64,000 bases of DNA from Crocosphaera sp. UHCC 0190 (GCF_034932065.1 NZ_JAYGHP010000004.1:1-64000); one strand, 5' to 3'; numbered from the stretch's first letter, positions 24,927 to 33,436 are shown. The notes: a model not told the origin generated them from the sequence alone. Numbers and translations are program-made.

Positions 24927-26492
24927 ATGAGTTTAGAAGCTAGTGTTGCTGATATTACAATCAAGGAAAATTTGGAACAATTTTTAGTGGTTTTATGTGT
25001 TTCCTTAAGTGTGGCCACAATTTCCCGTGTTTTTGCTTGGTTTCGTCAAATTCCCTACACCCTGCTTTTGGTAATTGTCGGCTTAGGATTGGCGTTTATT
25101 GATGTTCGCTTGGTCAATCTTTCTCCTGAATTAATTTTAGAGATTTTTTTACCGCCTTTACTATTTGAAGCTGCTTGGAATGTTCGCTGGCGAGAATTAA
25201 AAGCTAATTGGATTCCTATCGTTTTATTTGCGATCATTGGGGTCATTGTTTCTGTCATTGGTATTTCTTTAGCACTCAGTAATTTAACGAATTTAGCCTT
25301 GCCAATTGCTTTATTAGTAGGAGCAAGTTTATCGGCAACTGATCCGGTTTCGGTGGTGGCTTTATTTCGAGAATTAGGAGCTAGTAAAAAGTTAACCATT
25401 CTCATGGAAGGAGAAAGTTTATTTAATGATGGGGTGGCGGTTGTTGCTTTCTTACTTTTGGTGGGTATTCCTTTAGGAACTGAGGTTTTTTCTTTACCTG
25501 AAACGATTGCAAGTTTCTTTACTTTTGTAGGTATTGGCATTGGTTTAGGCTGTTTGGTTGGCTTTGGAATTTCCTATCTTACCCAACGCTTTGATCTACC
25601 TTTAGTTGAACAATCTTTAACGTTAGTATCTGCCTATGGAGCCTACTTAATGACTGAAGAATTAGGGGGTTCTGGGGTCATTGCTGTGGTAACAGTTGGT
25701 ATTATTTTAGGCAATTTTGGCTCTAGAATTGGCATGAATCCGAGAACCCGTTTATTGGTGTCTGAGTTTTGGGAATTTTTGGCGTTTTTTGTTAACTCAA
25801 TTGTCTTTTTATTAATTGGTGATCAGATACATTTTGAGAGTTTAAGAAGCAATTTAGGCATTATTGCCATTGCTATTGTTGCTGTTTTAATCACTCGTTT
25901 TATTTCAATTTACGGACTAGCAAGTTTAAGCAATAAATTTACTGATGTAGATATTAGTTTGCCTGAGCAAACTGTGTTATGGTGGGGCGGTTTAAGGGGT
26001 TCTGTTTCTATTGCTTTAGCCTTAAGTGTTCCAGTTTCATTAGTTGGACGAGAGGAAATTATTGATACTGTGTTTGGCGTTGTTTTATTTACTCTCTTAA
26101 TTCAAGGGTTAAGCACTCAATGGGTTCTCAAAAAATTAGATTTAATTGGAGATCAACCTTTGCGTCAAGAATATACTGAATTATTGGCGCGAAGAACTGC
26201 CATTCAAAGAGTGTTAGACTATCTTAAAGAGCTAGATATTTCTCCCGATATTGATCAGGAATTATATCGTTATAAGCGAGAATTAGTTCAAGGAGAGTTT
26301 AAAAGTATTGAGGAAAATATTTATAAGTTTCAACAGGAATATCCTCAATTAAAAACCTTAGCAGGGGAACAATTACAAGAAACATTACTCGACATTGAAG
26401 CTGATACCTATGCAGAATTAATTCGCAATGGGAAATTGAGTAATAATCTTTCTCCTTTGTTATTAGAGATTTTAGCAGAAGCGGGAGATTAA
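24927..26492 (+). CDS. NhaP-type Na+/H+ antiporter (CPA1)
   Basis: 521 residues: a transmembrane domain of about 12 helices (about 15-410) with the CPA1 signature GESLFNDGVAVVAF (about 160-173) and ASLSATDPVSVVALF (about 133-147), and a cytoplasmic helical tail (about 415-521). It exchanges Na+ (or Li+/K+) for H+ at the plasma or thylakoid membrane, giving salt and pH homeostasis. The start is at a clean ATG with the first helix about 20 residues later. A GAGACGTT hairpin follows 5 bp after the stop. Confidence 0.92.
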   Translation: MSLEASVADITIKENLEQFLVVLCVSLSVATISRVFAWFRQIPYTLLLVIVGLGLAFIDVRLVNLSPELILEIFLPPLLFEAAWNVRWRELKANWIPIVLFAIIGVIVSVIGISLALSNLTNLALPIALLVGASLSATDPVSVVALFRELGASKKLTILMEGESLFNDGVAVVAFLLLVGIPLGTEVFSLPETIASFFTFVGIGIGLGCLVGFGISYLTQRFDLPLVEQSLTLVSAYGAYLMTEELGGSGVIAVVTVGIILGNFGSRIGMNPRTRLLVSEFWEFLAFFVNSIVFLLIGDQIHFESLRSNLGIIAIAIVAVLITRFISIYGLASLSNKFTDVDISLPEQTVLWWGGLRGSVSIALALSVPVSLVGREEIIDTVFGVVLFTLLIQGLSTQWVLKKLDLIGDQPLRQEYTELLARRTAIQRVLDYLKELDISPDIDQELYRYKRELVQGEFKSIEENIYKFQQEYPQLKTLAGEQLQETLLDIEADTYAELIRNGKLSNNLSPLLLEILAEAGD

Positions 26493-26497
26493 AAAAA

Positions 26498-26521
26498 AGA
26501 GACGTTATCCTAAACGTCTCT
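26498..26521. terminator. hairpin after CPA1 antiporter gene
   Basis: Arms AGAGACGTT (26498-26506) and AACGTCTCT (26513-26521), perfect 9 bp, between the antiporter stop and the convergent Spy-like gene. It resembles the GTAGAGACG palindrome family. Confidence 0.65.
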
Positions 26522-26562
26522 CAATTAAACCATGAAAAAACTTGTAAACTAGCCAAACTTAT

Positions 26563-26967
26563 TTAACGATTTCTTCCTCTATTTTTCTTCATTTCACCCC
26601 AAATTTTTTGTTGCTCTGGGGTTAAAATAGCTTGCATTTGTTGACGAGTTTCCTGTGTAATGGTTCGCATTTTTGTTTTTTGCTCCTCAGTTAAATTAAG
26701 CTCGCGCCAATTTTTCCCCCGTCCCTGTTGCGGGGTATTTTCTAATTGTTTCTGTTGTTCTGGTGTTAAAATGGCAAGGATGCGATCACGGCTAGATTTT
26801 TTAATTTCTTGCCATTGATTTTTTTGAGACTCGCTTAAGTTAAGTTTTTCAGCAAACCTTTCTCCCCGTTGCTCTGTATTGGGTGTAGATTGGGAAAAAG
26901 CGGGAGGAACAAAGTAAAAAGGGAGTGAAACTAAAAGGAAACTCGATAATATTAAGGTTCGCTTCAT
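26563..26967 (-). CDS. Spy/CpxP-like periplasmic protein
   Basis: 134 residues. The N-terminal signal peptide has the core LILSSFLLVSLPFYFVPPAFS (cleavage near residue 25). The mature part repeats LTxxQ-type motifs: LSESQKNQW, LTPEQQKQL, LTEEQKTKM and LTPEQQKIW, typical of the Spy/CpxP family of periplasmic chaperones or stress sensors, and it is basic at the end. The gene is monocistronic and convergent to the antiporter. Function by family: protection against envelope stress, possibly metal related. Confidence 0.85.
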   Translation of the reverse strand: MKRTLILSSFLLVSLPFYFVPPAFSQSTPNTEQRGERFAEKLNLSESQKNQWQEIKKSSRDRILAILTPEQQKQLENTPQQGRGKNWRELNLTEEQKTKMRTITQETRQQMQAILTPEQQKIWGEMKKNRGRNR

Positions 26968-27194
26968 AGTCTGACGCTATTAGTTATGTGTTTATTCATT
27001 ACGTGGGTTTAGACTGGTAAGGATTGATAAAGGTTCAATTAAAAATTTTTTTTTGTTATTATCTATAATCCTAAAAGCCCTCTAATGATTGGTCAAAGAC
27101 ATTTTTAATTGTTATCTAATGTAGAATATTGTACTGCAACTGTGATACAATTGTAGGCTAGGCGGCTGCACTATATATTTTTAGTGTTTTTGTA

Positions 27195-27557
27195 ATGAAT
27201 AGAATTCTTAAAATATTGCAACATCGAGGACATCATGACTTAGTTAAGTTGCTTAGTGACGCACATTATAAAATTGATGAAAGTTCAACATACGGTAGCT
27301 ATCTTTTCTCCACCTTAAGCACTGTTGACATTTATGTCCCTTTAGAAGCACATGATGAAATCGTGTTACTTCCAGAGGATAAAAAACAAGCAGTATTAAA
27401 GGCATTTCTTTCTTTATACCCTCCAAAAGCACACTCTATAGAAATAACTCATGTCCAATTTTATGTAGATCCAAGCTTTGATGTAGTCAGAATGGATCAA
27501 GGAGTTGGTCTAATCTTATTAGCTGGTGGTCTAATCTTACTAAAACCGATAGATTAG
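27195..27557 (+). pseudogene. defence-type protein, N-terminal part (frameshifted)
   Basis: 120 residues that look like the N-terminal half of a larger protein. The segment (RGHHDLVKLLSDAHYKIDESSTYGS and FYVDPSFDVV) resembles the N-terminal domain of AbiJ-like abortive-infection proteins. The frame stops at 27555-27557, after which the nuclease-like half continues in another frame from 27482 onwards with no clean start. I therefore read 27195-28018 as one gene broken by a one-base change between 27482 and 27557. Direct repeats TGGTCTAATCTTA, 21 bp apart (27506 and 27527), lie in this overlap and point to slippage. Family naming is tentative. Confidence 0.55.
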
Positions 27558-28018
27558 ATCCTGAGACTGAAAGGAACTTGTATAGTCGCCTTGATAGTTC
27601 ACTTGGATCTGAACCAGAGAAGTTATTATTTTTCACTTATTTTGCCAGGCTTCGTTCAGAATTAGGTGAACATCTACCTGCGCTAATACCGCAAGTATAT
27701 CTACATTATGACCCGTATACGATACGTCAGTTAGGGGGTGTTCAACGATTGACAAGACAACGAATGGATTTTCTATTCCTCTTCTCCAATTATCAACGAG
27801 TTGTTATTGAAGTAGACGGTAAGCAACACTATTCAAATGGAGATCAAGCAAGCCCCCAAAAATATGCCGAGATGGTTGCCGCAGATCGCTCATTAAGATT
27901 AGCAGGTTACGAAATTTATAGATTTGGAGGCTATGAATTGCGAGGAGAACCAGGCAAAGAATTAGTGGATGAATTTTTTCGTAGCCTTCTACGAAAACAT
28001 GGAGTAGCACTAAGATAA
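27482..28018 (+). pseudogene. nuclease-like C-terminal part of the broken gene
   Basis: Frame open from 27482, apparently missing its own start (only a TTG at 27578). The product contains RLRQRMDFLF-like elements: TRQRMDFLFLFSNYQRVVIEVDGKQHY (27746-27826) with Asp, Glu and Lys of a PD-(D/E)xK / DUF559-type nuclease core, then YAEMVAADRSLRLAGYEIYRFGGYEL, which is characteristic of these endonuclease-like domains. It reads as the C-terminal half of the gene starting at 27195. A programmed frameshift is possible, but I see no classic slippery heptamer, so decay is more likely. Confidence 0.6.
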
Positions 28019-28080
28019 ACTTGACTATAAGCTTCTCGATATGATGGATATAAGCCAATACTTTTACCATATAAAACTTT

Positions 28081-28326
28081 GTGAACTACCAAGACATCAT
28101 CACAATTGAACCCGGAAAACGCAGTGTTAAACCATGTATTCGAGGAATGCGAATCACTGTGTACGACATATTGGAATATCTCGCAGGTGGAATGACCGAA
28201 GCAGAAATTCTAGAAGATTTTTCTGAACTTACCTCAGAAGATATCAAAGCTTGTCTTGCTTTTGCAGCAGACCGTGAGAAAAAGTTATCATATCTGAATA
28301 TTTATAACTTAATCCCCAAAACTTGA
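28081..28326 (+). CDS. DUF433-family antitoxin, orphan
   Basis: 81 residues starting at GTG, with the DUF433 motif KPCIRGMRITVYDILEYLAGGMTEAEILEDF. These are antitoxins usually followed by a PIN-like DUF5615 toxin. Here the expected toxin gene is absent: the next gene is smc on the opposite strand. The last 25 bp overlap the smc stop region in antisense, so the C-terminus (LSYLNIYNLIPKT) may be foreign to the original antitoxin. Such solitary antitoxins may be remnants or may neutralise distant toxins. It is a recognisable but orphan gene. Confidence 0.7.
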   Translation: MNYQDIITIEPGKRSVKPCIRGMRITVYDILEYLAGGMTEAEILEDFSELTSEDIKACLAFAADREKKLSYLNIYNLIPKT

Positions 28327-31300
28327 GTATAGGCCCCCCTCGCTTGAGTAACACCAATAGTTCTTTGAGATGCTTCAATCATGGGACGACGTAAACTAAC
28401 CACAATAAACTGCGCTTGTTGTGCCTGTTGTCGTATCATTTTAGAGAGTTTTTCTACATTGGCCCCATCTAAAAACATATCTACTTCATCGAACGCATAA
28501 AAGGGTGAGGGACGATATCTTTGTAGGGCAAAAATAAAGCTTAAAGCGGTTAATGATTTTTCTCCCCCTGACATGGAACTTAATCGTTGTACGGGTTTTC
28601 CTTTAGGGTGTGCAACTAAGTTTAATCCTCCTTCAAAGGGATCTTCTGTATTATCTAATTGTAAGTATCCATCTCCATCTGAAAGAGTGGCAAAAATGCC
28701 CTGAAAATTCTCATTAACGGCATCAAAAGCTTCTTTAAATGACCGAAATCTTAAGGTTGTAAAGTTCTCTATTCTTAAGAGTAATTCGGTTCTTTCTCCT
28801 TGAATGGTGGTTAATTTTTCCGTGAGTTCATTTAACCTTTCTTCGGTTTTTTGATGTTCTTCTAAAGCTAACATATTTACGGGTTCCATCGCTTCTAGGC
28901 GTTTTTGTCCGTTACGAATTTCTTTTTGTAATTCTTCAATATGAGGGTTTAAATCTGTAATATTTTCATCTATTTCTGATAATAATGGGACTTCGGGTAA
29001 GGGTTCAGGAAGTTCATTTTCTTGAGTTTCTAGTTCCTCTTTAATCTTAAATAATGCTTGTTTTCTTTCCTGTTGAGTAGTTTGTAATTTTTCTAATTGC
29101 CAGGTTTTTTGTTGATGATTTTTTTGAGATGCTGTTAATAATTCTTCCGTGCGATCACGTTCTTTTTTTGTTTCTCCTAATTTTAAAGTAAGTTCCTCTA
29201 ATAAACTTTCTAAGGTATTAATTTTACTATCAATCTTTTCTAACTTATCTTTAACCTCTACTTGTTCATGATTGAGGTTGACAATCTGCTGTTTTTGTGA
29301 TCCTACTTTTTGCTGTCCTTCTTGAATTTTCTCCCCTAAATTCTGACATTGGGTTTGCATTTCTTGTAGTTTACTTTCTCCTTGACGGAGTTCAGTTTCT
29401 CTTGCTTGTAACTGGGTTTCTTGACTTTTAATTAAGCTTTGAATTTCTTGCCATTCACTATGAGTCTGGGACTTTTCTAATTCCCGTAAACGCGCCTGTT
29501 TTTGCTGTAATTCTACTTCTAAATGAGGAATTTCTACGGCAATAATTTTCAGTTGACTGTCTACAGTTTCTACTTCTTGTCTATGACGAGATAACTGTAA
29601 ACTTAATTTTTCTTCTTGACCGATTAAACGTTGTATTTCTTTCTCTAACTGTTGACGTTTTAATTGTTGCTCTCTCCCATCTTGTCTTGCATCAGTTAAT
29701 GCTGTAGATAATTGTTGAATTTGCTCTGATTTTTGTCTTAACCCTATCTCATTACGAGATAATAAGTCTTCTAAATCTTTTAATCTTTGTTTGAGGGACT
29801 TTGCTTCTTGGGACTCTCCTTGGATCATGTTTCCAAAACGAATAGAAGATCGTTTTGGTTTACTTCCTCCTGTCATGGCCCCACTGGTTTCCAAAAGATC
29901 TCCATCTAAGGTAATAATGCGCTGTTTCCCTAAATGAGTTCTCGCATCATTTAAGGTTTCAAAAACAACAGTATTACCAAAAACATAAGCAAAGATTTTC
30001 TCAAATTCTGGCTGACAAAGCACTAAATTAACTGCTAAGTCAATAAACCCTTGTGCCTGGCGTAAACTACCAGGATCTTGTCTTCTATAGGGTTGAATTT
30101 TTGTTAGTGGTAAAAAGGTCGCTCGTCCTGCTTTTGCCTGTTTTAATAGCTGAATTCCCGCAGATGCAATCGTATCATCTTCGACTACGACAAACCCTAA
30201 TCTTGCTCCTGCTGCAATTTCTAACGCTAATTGATAACGGGGGTTTACCTGTCCTAATTGAGCGACTAACCCACAGACACCAGGGAGATCAGATGTTAAA
30301 ATAAGTTGGGTTGCATAGGTTCCTTGGGCTTCTTGTTGGGCCTGTTGGGAAGCTTCTAAACGATCTAATTGTCGTTGTTTTTCTCTGTACTCTTTATCTA
30401 AACGGGTTTGGGTTTCTTGTAAAATACTTTTATCTTGTTCTGCGGTGGCTAATTGTTGGGCAAGATTTTGTATTTTTTCTGCCGAAGGAATAGATGATTC
30501 TGCTAACTCTTGCCGTTGACTGTTTAATTCTGTTTCAATTATTTCTAACTGTTTTGTTTCATCAGTGATGGTATTTTTTAACTGTTGATGACGTTCTGTG
30601 AGTTTAGCCCGTTGTGTTAATTGGGGGTTTAAAGTATCCTGTAAAATGGAAATATTACGGCTTAAATTGGCTTGTTCTTGTACCCAAGCATCAGACGCTT
30701 CTGCAACTGCATTTGCTTGTTTCCTGACCATTTCTAGAGTGTGAAGGTTGCGATCGCGTTGTTCTTTTAAGAAAGGTAAACTATCTTGTTCTAAGCGGTT
30801 ACTTTCTTGAGTCAGTTGGGTTAAATTATATTTTTGTTGTGTAATTGTTATCTCAGTTTGAGAAATTTCTATAGTAGTTTGTTGAACTAAATTATTTAAT
30901 TCCTCTTGTCGTTGTTGCAGTTGGTTTCGTTGTGCTTTTTGGGTAGCAAGTTGAGATGCAACTGTCAGTTGTTCATCTTCTCCTAATGCTTTGACTTGAC
31001 GGTTAAGATCATCGAGTTTAGCAGTAATTTCTGTTATGTGTTGGGATAGGTTGCTTAAGTCTTGAATCAGTTGTTTTTCTTCTTGCTCCCCTGTTATAAT
31101 TTGCTGATTGAGACGGGAAACTTGTTGTTGCAAAGACTTCCAAACTAAGACAGTTTCCCATCCTTGTTTTTGCTGAATTTGCACCTTTAACTTTTGATAC
31201 TTTTCTGCTTTAATCCGATCTGATGCTAAACGATCTAAAGATCGTTTTAATTCTGTTTCAATTATCTGACATCTTTCTTCCCTATCTCTAACTTCTTCGA

Positions 31301-31976
31301 GAGTTTCTTTGGTTTTTTCAATTTTACGATCAAATTCGGCAACCCCCGCTAATTCATCAATTATTTGCCGCCTTTCCTTAGAATTCATACTGATAATGCG
31401 AGTAACATCTCCTTGTAATACCACATTATACCCTTCAGGATAAATTCGGAGACGGTTTAATTGTTCATGGAGTTCACTAACATTACAAGCTTCATCATTA
31501 ATGTAATAAGTTGAGGAATAACTTCCCCCTTTTGTCACCCGTAACCGTCGCGTTACTGTCCATTCACTGCTACTAATAATATTTTTTTTATTTATACTAT
31601 CTGACTCATTATCAATATGATGTCCATTCCCATTACTCTGATTATTCTCAGCTAATTCTAGCTTAGTCGTCGGCGGATTATCAGGACTAAATTCCCTTAA
31701 TTCTAAGAGATCAGACAGATCAAAAGTAACAGAAACACTCGCTTCTTGCGTTTTGCGATTATTGCTATGATTATTATTAACTAAATCAGGAAGACGTTCT
31801 GCACGCATTCCTTTTGAGGTGGCCAGTCCCAGACAAAACAGCAAGGCATCGAGTATATTAGATTTACCCGACCCATTAGGGCCAGATACCACCGTAAACC
31901 CAGGTAAAAATGGAATGGCAGTGGTGCCGCCAAAGGATTTAAAATGAGACAATTCGATGCGCTTGATATGAACCAT
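28302..31976 (-). CDS. smc: SMC chromosome segregation ATPase
   Basis: 1224-residue SMC protein. The N-terminal Walker A is in GPNGSGKSN (about 33-41), followed by coiled coil and the hinge (about 540-660, with RYQLALEIAAGARLGFVVVEDD and TLDGDLLETSGAMTGG). A second coiled coil follows, then the C-terminal ABC signature SGGEKSLTALS and Walker B FYAFDEVDMFLDGAN (about 1140-1165). It is normal in length and works as a homodimer with ScpA and ScpB to compact and segregate the chromosome. It has Ser/Asn-rich inserts near residues 95-130 (NNQSNGNGHHIDNESDS), which are unusual and probably a flexible loop. The ATG at 31974-31976 is followed directly by the conserved MVHIKRIELSHFKSFGG. Confidence 0.95.
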   Translation of the reverse strand: MVHIKRIELSHFKSFGGTTAIPFLPGFTVVSGPNGSGKSNILDALLFCLGLATSKGMRAERLPDLVNNNHSNNRKTQEASVSVTFDLSDLLELREFSPDNPPTTKLELAENNQSNGNGHHIDNESDSINKKNIISSSEWTVTRRLRVTKGGSYSSTYYINDEACNVSELHEQLNRLRIYPEGYNVVLQGDVTRIISMNSKERRQIIDELAGVAEFDRKIEKTKETLEEVRDREERCQIIETELKRSLDRLASDRIKAEKYQKLKVQIQQKQGWETVLVWKSLQQQVSRLNQQIITGEQEEKQLIQDLSNLSQHITEITAKLDDLNRQVKALGEDEQLTVASQLATQKAQRNQLQQRQEELNNLVQQTTIEISQTEITITQQKYNLTQLTQESNRLEQDSLPFLKEQRDRNLHTLEMVRKQANAVAEASDAWVQEQANLSRNISILQDTLNPQLTQRAKLTERHQQLKNTITDETKQLEIIETELNSQRQELAESSIPSAEKIQNLAQQLATAEQDKSILQETQTRLDKEYREKQRQLDRLEASQQAQQEAQGTYATQLILTSDLPGVCGLVAQLGQVNPRYQLALEIAAGARLGFVVVEDDTIASAGIQLLKQAKAGRATFLPLTKIQPYRRQDPGSLRQAQGFIDLAVNLVLCQPEFEKIFAYVFGNTVVFETLNDARTHLGKQRIITLDGDLLETSGAMTGGSKPKRSSIRFGNMIQGESQEAKSLKQRLKDLEDLLSRNEIGLRQKSEQIQQLSTALTDARQDGREQQLKRQQLEKEIQRLIGQEEKLSLQLSRHRQEVETVDSQLKIIAVEIPHLEVELQQKQARLRELEKSQTHSEWQEIQSLIKSQETQLQARETELRQGESKLQEMQTQCQNLGEKIQEGQQKVGSQKQQIVNLNHEQVEVKDKLEKIDSKINTLESLLEELTLKLGETKKERDRTEELLTASQKNHQQKTWQLEKLQTTQQERKQALFKIKEELETQENELPEPLPEVPLLSEIDENITDLNPHIEELQKEIRNGQKRLEAMEPVNMLALEEHQKTEERLNELTEKLTTIQGERTELLLRIENFTTLRFRSFKEAFDAVNENFQGIFATLSDGDGYLQLDNTEDPFEGGLNLVAHPKGKPVQRLSSMSGGEKSLTALSFIFALQRYRPSPFYAFDEVDMFLDGANVEKLSKMIRQQAQQAQFIVVSLRRPMIEASQRTIGVTQARGAYTQVLGIKL

Positions 31977-32174
31977 GGGCGCGATATAGCCAACTTCCCA
32001 GAACGTTTAAAATAATACCTAGTTGATCTAGTCTAGCAAGTGACGACCCTTTTGAGGGTACAAAAGTTGCAACTATACCCCTAGAGGTTAGGCAATTGTT
32101 CAACTCCGTTCACCAGTCAAGTAGGGGTCAACGGCCGTTGACCCCTAACAATGTCAGTTGATGAAGATAACAGG
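31977..32174. other. spacer between smc and aroF promoter
   Basis: About 200 bp, non-coding. It contains a perfect palindrome at 32122-32147, described separately. I see nothing else here. Confidence 0.6.
32122..32147. repeat. perfect 26-bp palindrome upstream of aroF
   Basis: Half-site TAGGGGTCAACGG followed exactly by its reverse complement. Same family style as the other short dispersed palindromes. It lies about 30 bp upstream of the predicted aroF promoter. Confidence 0.75.
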
Positions 32175-32203
32175 TTGACCGCAAAAGTTTTGTCTGCTAT
32201 TGT
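32175..32203 (+). promoter_or_regulatory. predicted sigma-70 promoter for aroF leader
   Basis: TTGACC (32175-32180) and TATTGT (32198-32203) with a 17-bp spacer. The -35 matches 5 of 6 and the -10 matches 4 of 6 of the consensus. Transcription would start near 32210, about 33 nt before the leader peptide and 330 nt before aroF. Confidence 0.5.
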
Positions 32204-32242
32204 TAAAAGTAGTAAGAAATAACAATTTTTCTCAAAATCTCT

Positions 32243-32299
32243 ATGTCTACCCGTCGTGCTAGTTATTTTTATTGGTTTAGCTTGGTTCACCGAAAGTGA
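32243..32299 (+). CDS. putative aromatic-rich leader peptide of aroF
   Basis: 18-residue reading frame MSTRRASYFYWFSLVHRK followed by TGA. Five of six consecutive codons (SYFYWF) are Tyr-Phe-Tyr-Trp-Phe after one Ser, an arrangement of aromatic codons reminiscent of trpL and pheL leader peptides. The stop codon lies inside hairpin 1 (32284-32331). The encoded gene downstream makes the first enzyme of aromatic amino acid synthesis. The Shine-Dalgarno is weak. The 18 codons are too few for codon statistics, so this stands on position, codon content and the coupled hairpins. I do not know of a described attenuator of this sort for cyanobacterial aroF. Confidence 0.6.
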   Translation: MSTRRASYFYWFSLVHRK

Positions 32300-32331
32300 G
32301 TCCAGTGATATCTGGTGACTCTCGGTGAACC
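32284..32331 (+). promoter_or_regulatory. hairpin 1 (anti-terminator) of aroF leader
   Basis: Arms GGTTCACCGA (32284-32293) and TCGGTGAACC (32322-32331), perfect 10 bp, with an inner stem GAGTCCAG / CTGG-T-GACTC. The left arm overlaps the last leader-peptide codons and the stop codon sits in this hairpin. Its right arm shares GAACC (32327-32331) with hairpin 2, so the two cannot form together. If ribosomes stall at the Tyr/Phe/Trp codons, this hairpin is free to form and would block hairpin 2. Confidence 0.6.
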
Positions 32332-32364
32332 GCAGTAAATAGGCACTGCGGTTCTTTAATTTTT
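32327..32364 (+). terminator. hairpin 2 (terminator) of aroF leader
   Basis: Arms GAACCGCAGT (32327-32336) and ACTGCGGTTC (32345-32354), perfect 10 bp with an 8-nt loop, followed by TTTAATTTTT. It has the shape of a Rho-independent terminator lying between the leader peptide and aroF. When ribosomes reach the leader stop codon, hairpin 1 is covered and this terminator should form. Confidence 0.6.
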
Positions 32365-32432
32365 GGAACTATCGGAACATGATTCCCATTAAGACTTGGT
32401 TTAACAGCTTTTATTTTACCTGGCGCAGCAAA

Positions 32433-32511
32433 GGTTCCGGGTAGATTTAGGTTATTATTCCTTTCTTCTGTTCATCTTACCCCGGAACCCTCAAAAAGTT
32501 TCGGGTTTTTT
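32433..32511 (+). promoter_or_regulatory. second competing hairpin pair in aroF leader
   Basis: GGTTCCGGG (32433-32441) pairs perfectly with CCCGGAACC (32481-32489). The right arm overlaps a second potential terminator stem, AACCC (32486-32490) with GGGTT (32503-32507), and six T's (32506-32511). It could be a second decision point before aroF. The five-base-pair terminator stem is weak, so confidence is modest. Confidence 0.4.
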
Positions 32512-32545
32512 ACTGTTTATCTGCGATCATTTGGAGATTAATCCC

Positions 32546-33397
32546 ATGTTTAAGACAAAATTAGCCACTAAATCCCATCCTAATCACGTTAACCCCGTTT
32601 CCATCTCTGATAATGTCTGTTTTGGTCAAGAAGAAATTGTTATTATTGCGGGCCCCTGCGCGGTAGAAAGTTGGGAACAAATGGAAAATGTGGCCCGTCA
32701 AATGAACTCGGCACCTGTTCAAGCGTTGAGGGGAGGGGCTTTCAAACCGAGAACCTCCCCCTACTCTTTCCAAGGTCTGGGACTTGAAGGGTTAGAGATA
32801 CTTTCTGGCATCAGCAAAAAATATAAGATGCCAGTGGTAACAGAGGTGATGTCTATTGAACAAATAGAGGCAGTAGCGAGTCATGCAGATATGCTCCAGG
32901 TGGGGAGTCGTAATATGCAAAATTTTGACCTCCTGAAAGCCTTAGGACAAGCAAATAAACCTATCCTCCTGAAGCGGGGTTTAGCTGCTACCCTGGAGGA
33001 ATTTGTTGGTGCTGCCGAATATATTTTAAGTGAAGGTAATAGCCAGGTTGTTCTCTGTGAACGGGGAATTCGCAGTTTTGATAATTATACCCGTAATGTC
33101 CTCGATTTGGGGGCGGTGGTTGCCCTCAAACAAATTACCTGTTTACCTGTTATTGTTGATCCTTCCCATGCCGCAGGTAGACGGGAATTGATTGAACCTT
33201 TAGCAAAAGCGGCGATCGCAGCAGGGGCCGATGGTTTAATTATTGAATGTCATCCCCATCCTAATGAGTCGGTTTCTGATGCTAATCAAGCGTTATCTTT
33301 AGAGGAAATGGTCAATTTAGCTTACAATTTAGAACCCATTGCTGTTGCAGTGGGTCGTTGTTTATCTGTCCCTGCTAATTCTTTATTGGCCGCATAA
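32546..33397 (+). CDS. aroF: DAHP synthase (3-deoxy-7-phosphoheptulonate synthase), class I-beta type
   Basis: 283 residues from the ATG at 32546, with GGAG at 32533-32536 nine bases upstream; a TTG at 32531 is in frame but poorly placed. It catalyses the condensation of phosphoenolpyruvate and erythrose-4-phosphate, the first step of the shikimate pathway, in the cytoplasm. Visible motifs: IIAGPCAVES (about 33-42), ALRGGAFKPRTSPYSFQGLG, VGSRNMQNFDLL, ILLKRGL, CERGIRSFDNYTRN, VDPSHAAGRR and ADGLIIECHPHP. No chorismate-mutase domain is attached, so feedback control is not built in, and control by the leader (32175-32545) would fit. The gene is monocistronic, with a palindrome 23 bp after the stop. 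Confidence 0.95.
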   Translation: MFKTKLATKSHPNHVNPVSISDNVCFGQEEIVIIAGPCAVESWEQMENVARQMNSAPVQALRGGAFKPRTSPYSFQGLGLEGLEILSGISKKYKMPVVTEVMSIEQIEAVASHADMLQVGSRNMQNFDLLKALGQANKPILLKRGLAATLEEFVGAAEYILSEGNSQVVLCERGIRSFDNYTRNVLDLGAVVALKQITCLPVIVDPSHAAGRRELIEPLAKAAIAAGADGLIIECHPHPNESVSDANQALSLEEMVNLAYNLEPIAVAVGRCLSVPANSLLAA

Positions 33398-33419
33398 TCT
33401 AAGTCCTATTTTTTAGTAA

Positions 33420-33436
33420 GGTGGGCATTGCCCACC
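33420..33436. repeat. short palindrome after aroF
   Basis: GGTGGGCA-T-TGCCCACC, 23 bp downstream of aroF. Almost the same sequence occurs at 34333-34349 after the 2-oxoglutarate decarboxylase gene. Likely terminator or dispersed element. Confidence 0.6.

Noticed and set aside
27538-27557. Programmed -1 frameshift in the broken nuclease gene
   Set aside because: No slippery X XXY YYZ heptamer or strong downstream hairpin was found; decay is simpler.
32243-32299. Leader peptide as chance reading frame
   Set aside because: Not rejected as a candidate, but considered: 18 codons could arise by chance; the coincidence with the stop within hairpin 1 and the mutually exclusive terminator favours a real attenuator.
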